Shown in pieces: positions 5,957-5,959 of a DNA stretch of 5,959 bases; the stretch's first letter is position 1; each line of letters opens with the position of its first letter. The stretch spans positions 1 through 5,959 of the forward strand of contig JAGXLK010000179.1 in NCBI GenBank assembly GCA_018334735.1. Reading direction: 5' to 3'. The translations under genes and the position numbers were made by a program. The stretch is from Planctomycetota bacterium. GTDB lineage: Bacteria; Planctomycetota; Brocadiia; SM23-32. The notes below the pieces were generated by a model. The model was not told where the DNA came from. It did no database searches and worked only from the letters and a program-made list of their open reading frames with translations.

Positions 5957-5959
5957 CCA

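Overview
This window looks like part of a chromosome of a PVC-group bacterium (Lentisphaerota, Kiritimatiellota or Planctomycetota), or possibly Armatimonadota. The main reason is the pair of short pseudopilin-like genes with the [14 protein letters not shown]-terminus and an H-X9-xG motif near the C-terminus. That protein type is greatly expanded in those phyla and often sits beside secreted carbohydrate enzymes and a regulator. The phylum is an inference from family knowledge, with no marker gene in view. There is no tRNA, rRNA, CRISPR array, insertion sequence or other sign of a mobile element.

Layout: (1) bases 1-343, minus strand: the N-terminal part of a small membrane protein, cut by the window edge. 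(2) 344-718: a 375-base divergent intergenic region with a near-consensus sigma70 promoter (TTGACA, 17 bases, TATTAT) firing rightward, a weaker candidate firing leftward, and three inverted repeats that could be operators. (3) 719-1939: a ROK-family transcriptional regulator with an N-terminal winged HTH and a sugar-kinase-like domain whose catalytic and zinc motifs look degenerate. (4) 2009-4222: a large exported protein resembling GH42-type glycoside hydrolases (TIM barrel, Rossmann/GATase-like domain, C-terminal beta domain). (5) 4291-5082 and (6) 5183-5956: two pseudopilin-like proteins that share their N-terminal helix but not their heads. An imperfect hairpin lies between them.

The four rightward genes have the same orientation, gaps of about 70-100 bases or less and no convincing terminator between them, so they are probably one operon led by the strong promoter. 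The reasonable model is a sugar-responsive (ROK) regulator controlling a secreted glycan-active enzyme plus two exported, aromatic-rich surface or periplasmic proteins that may bind or present the substrate. The substrate cannot be told from the sequence.

The most interesting points are the conserved coupling of regulator, enzyme and Trp/Tyr-rich pseudopilins, the degenerate ROK domain, the lack of an obvious second catalytic Glu in the hydrolase-like protein, and the inverted repeats in the divergent promoter region.
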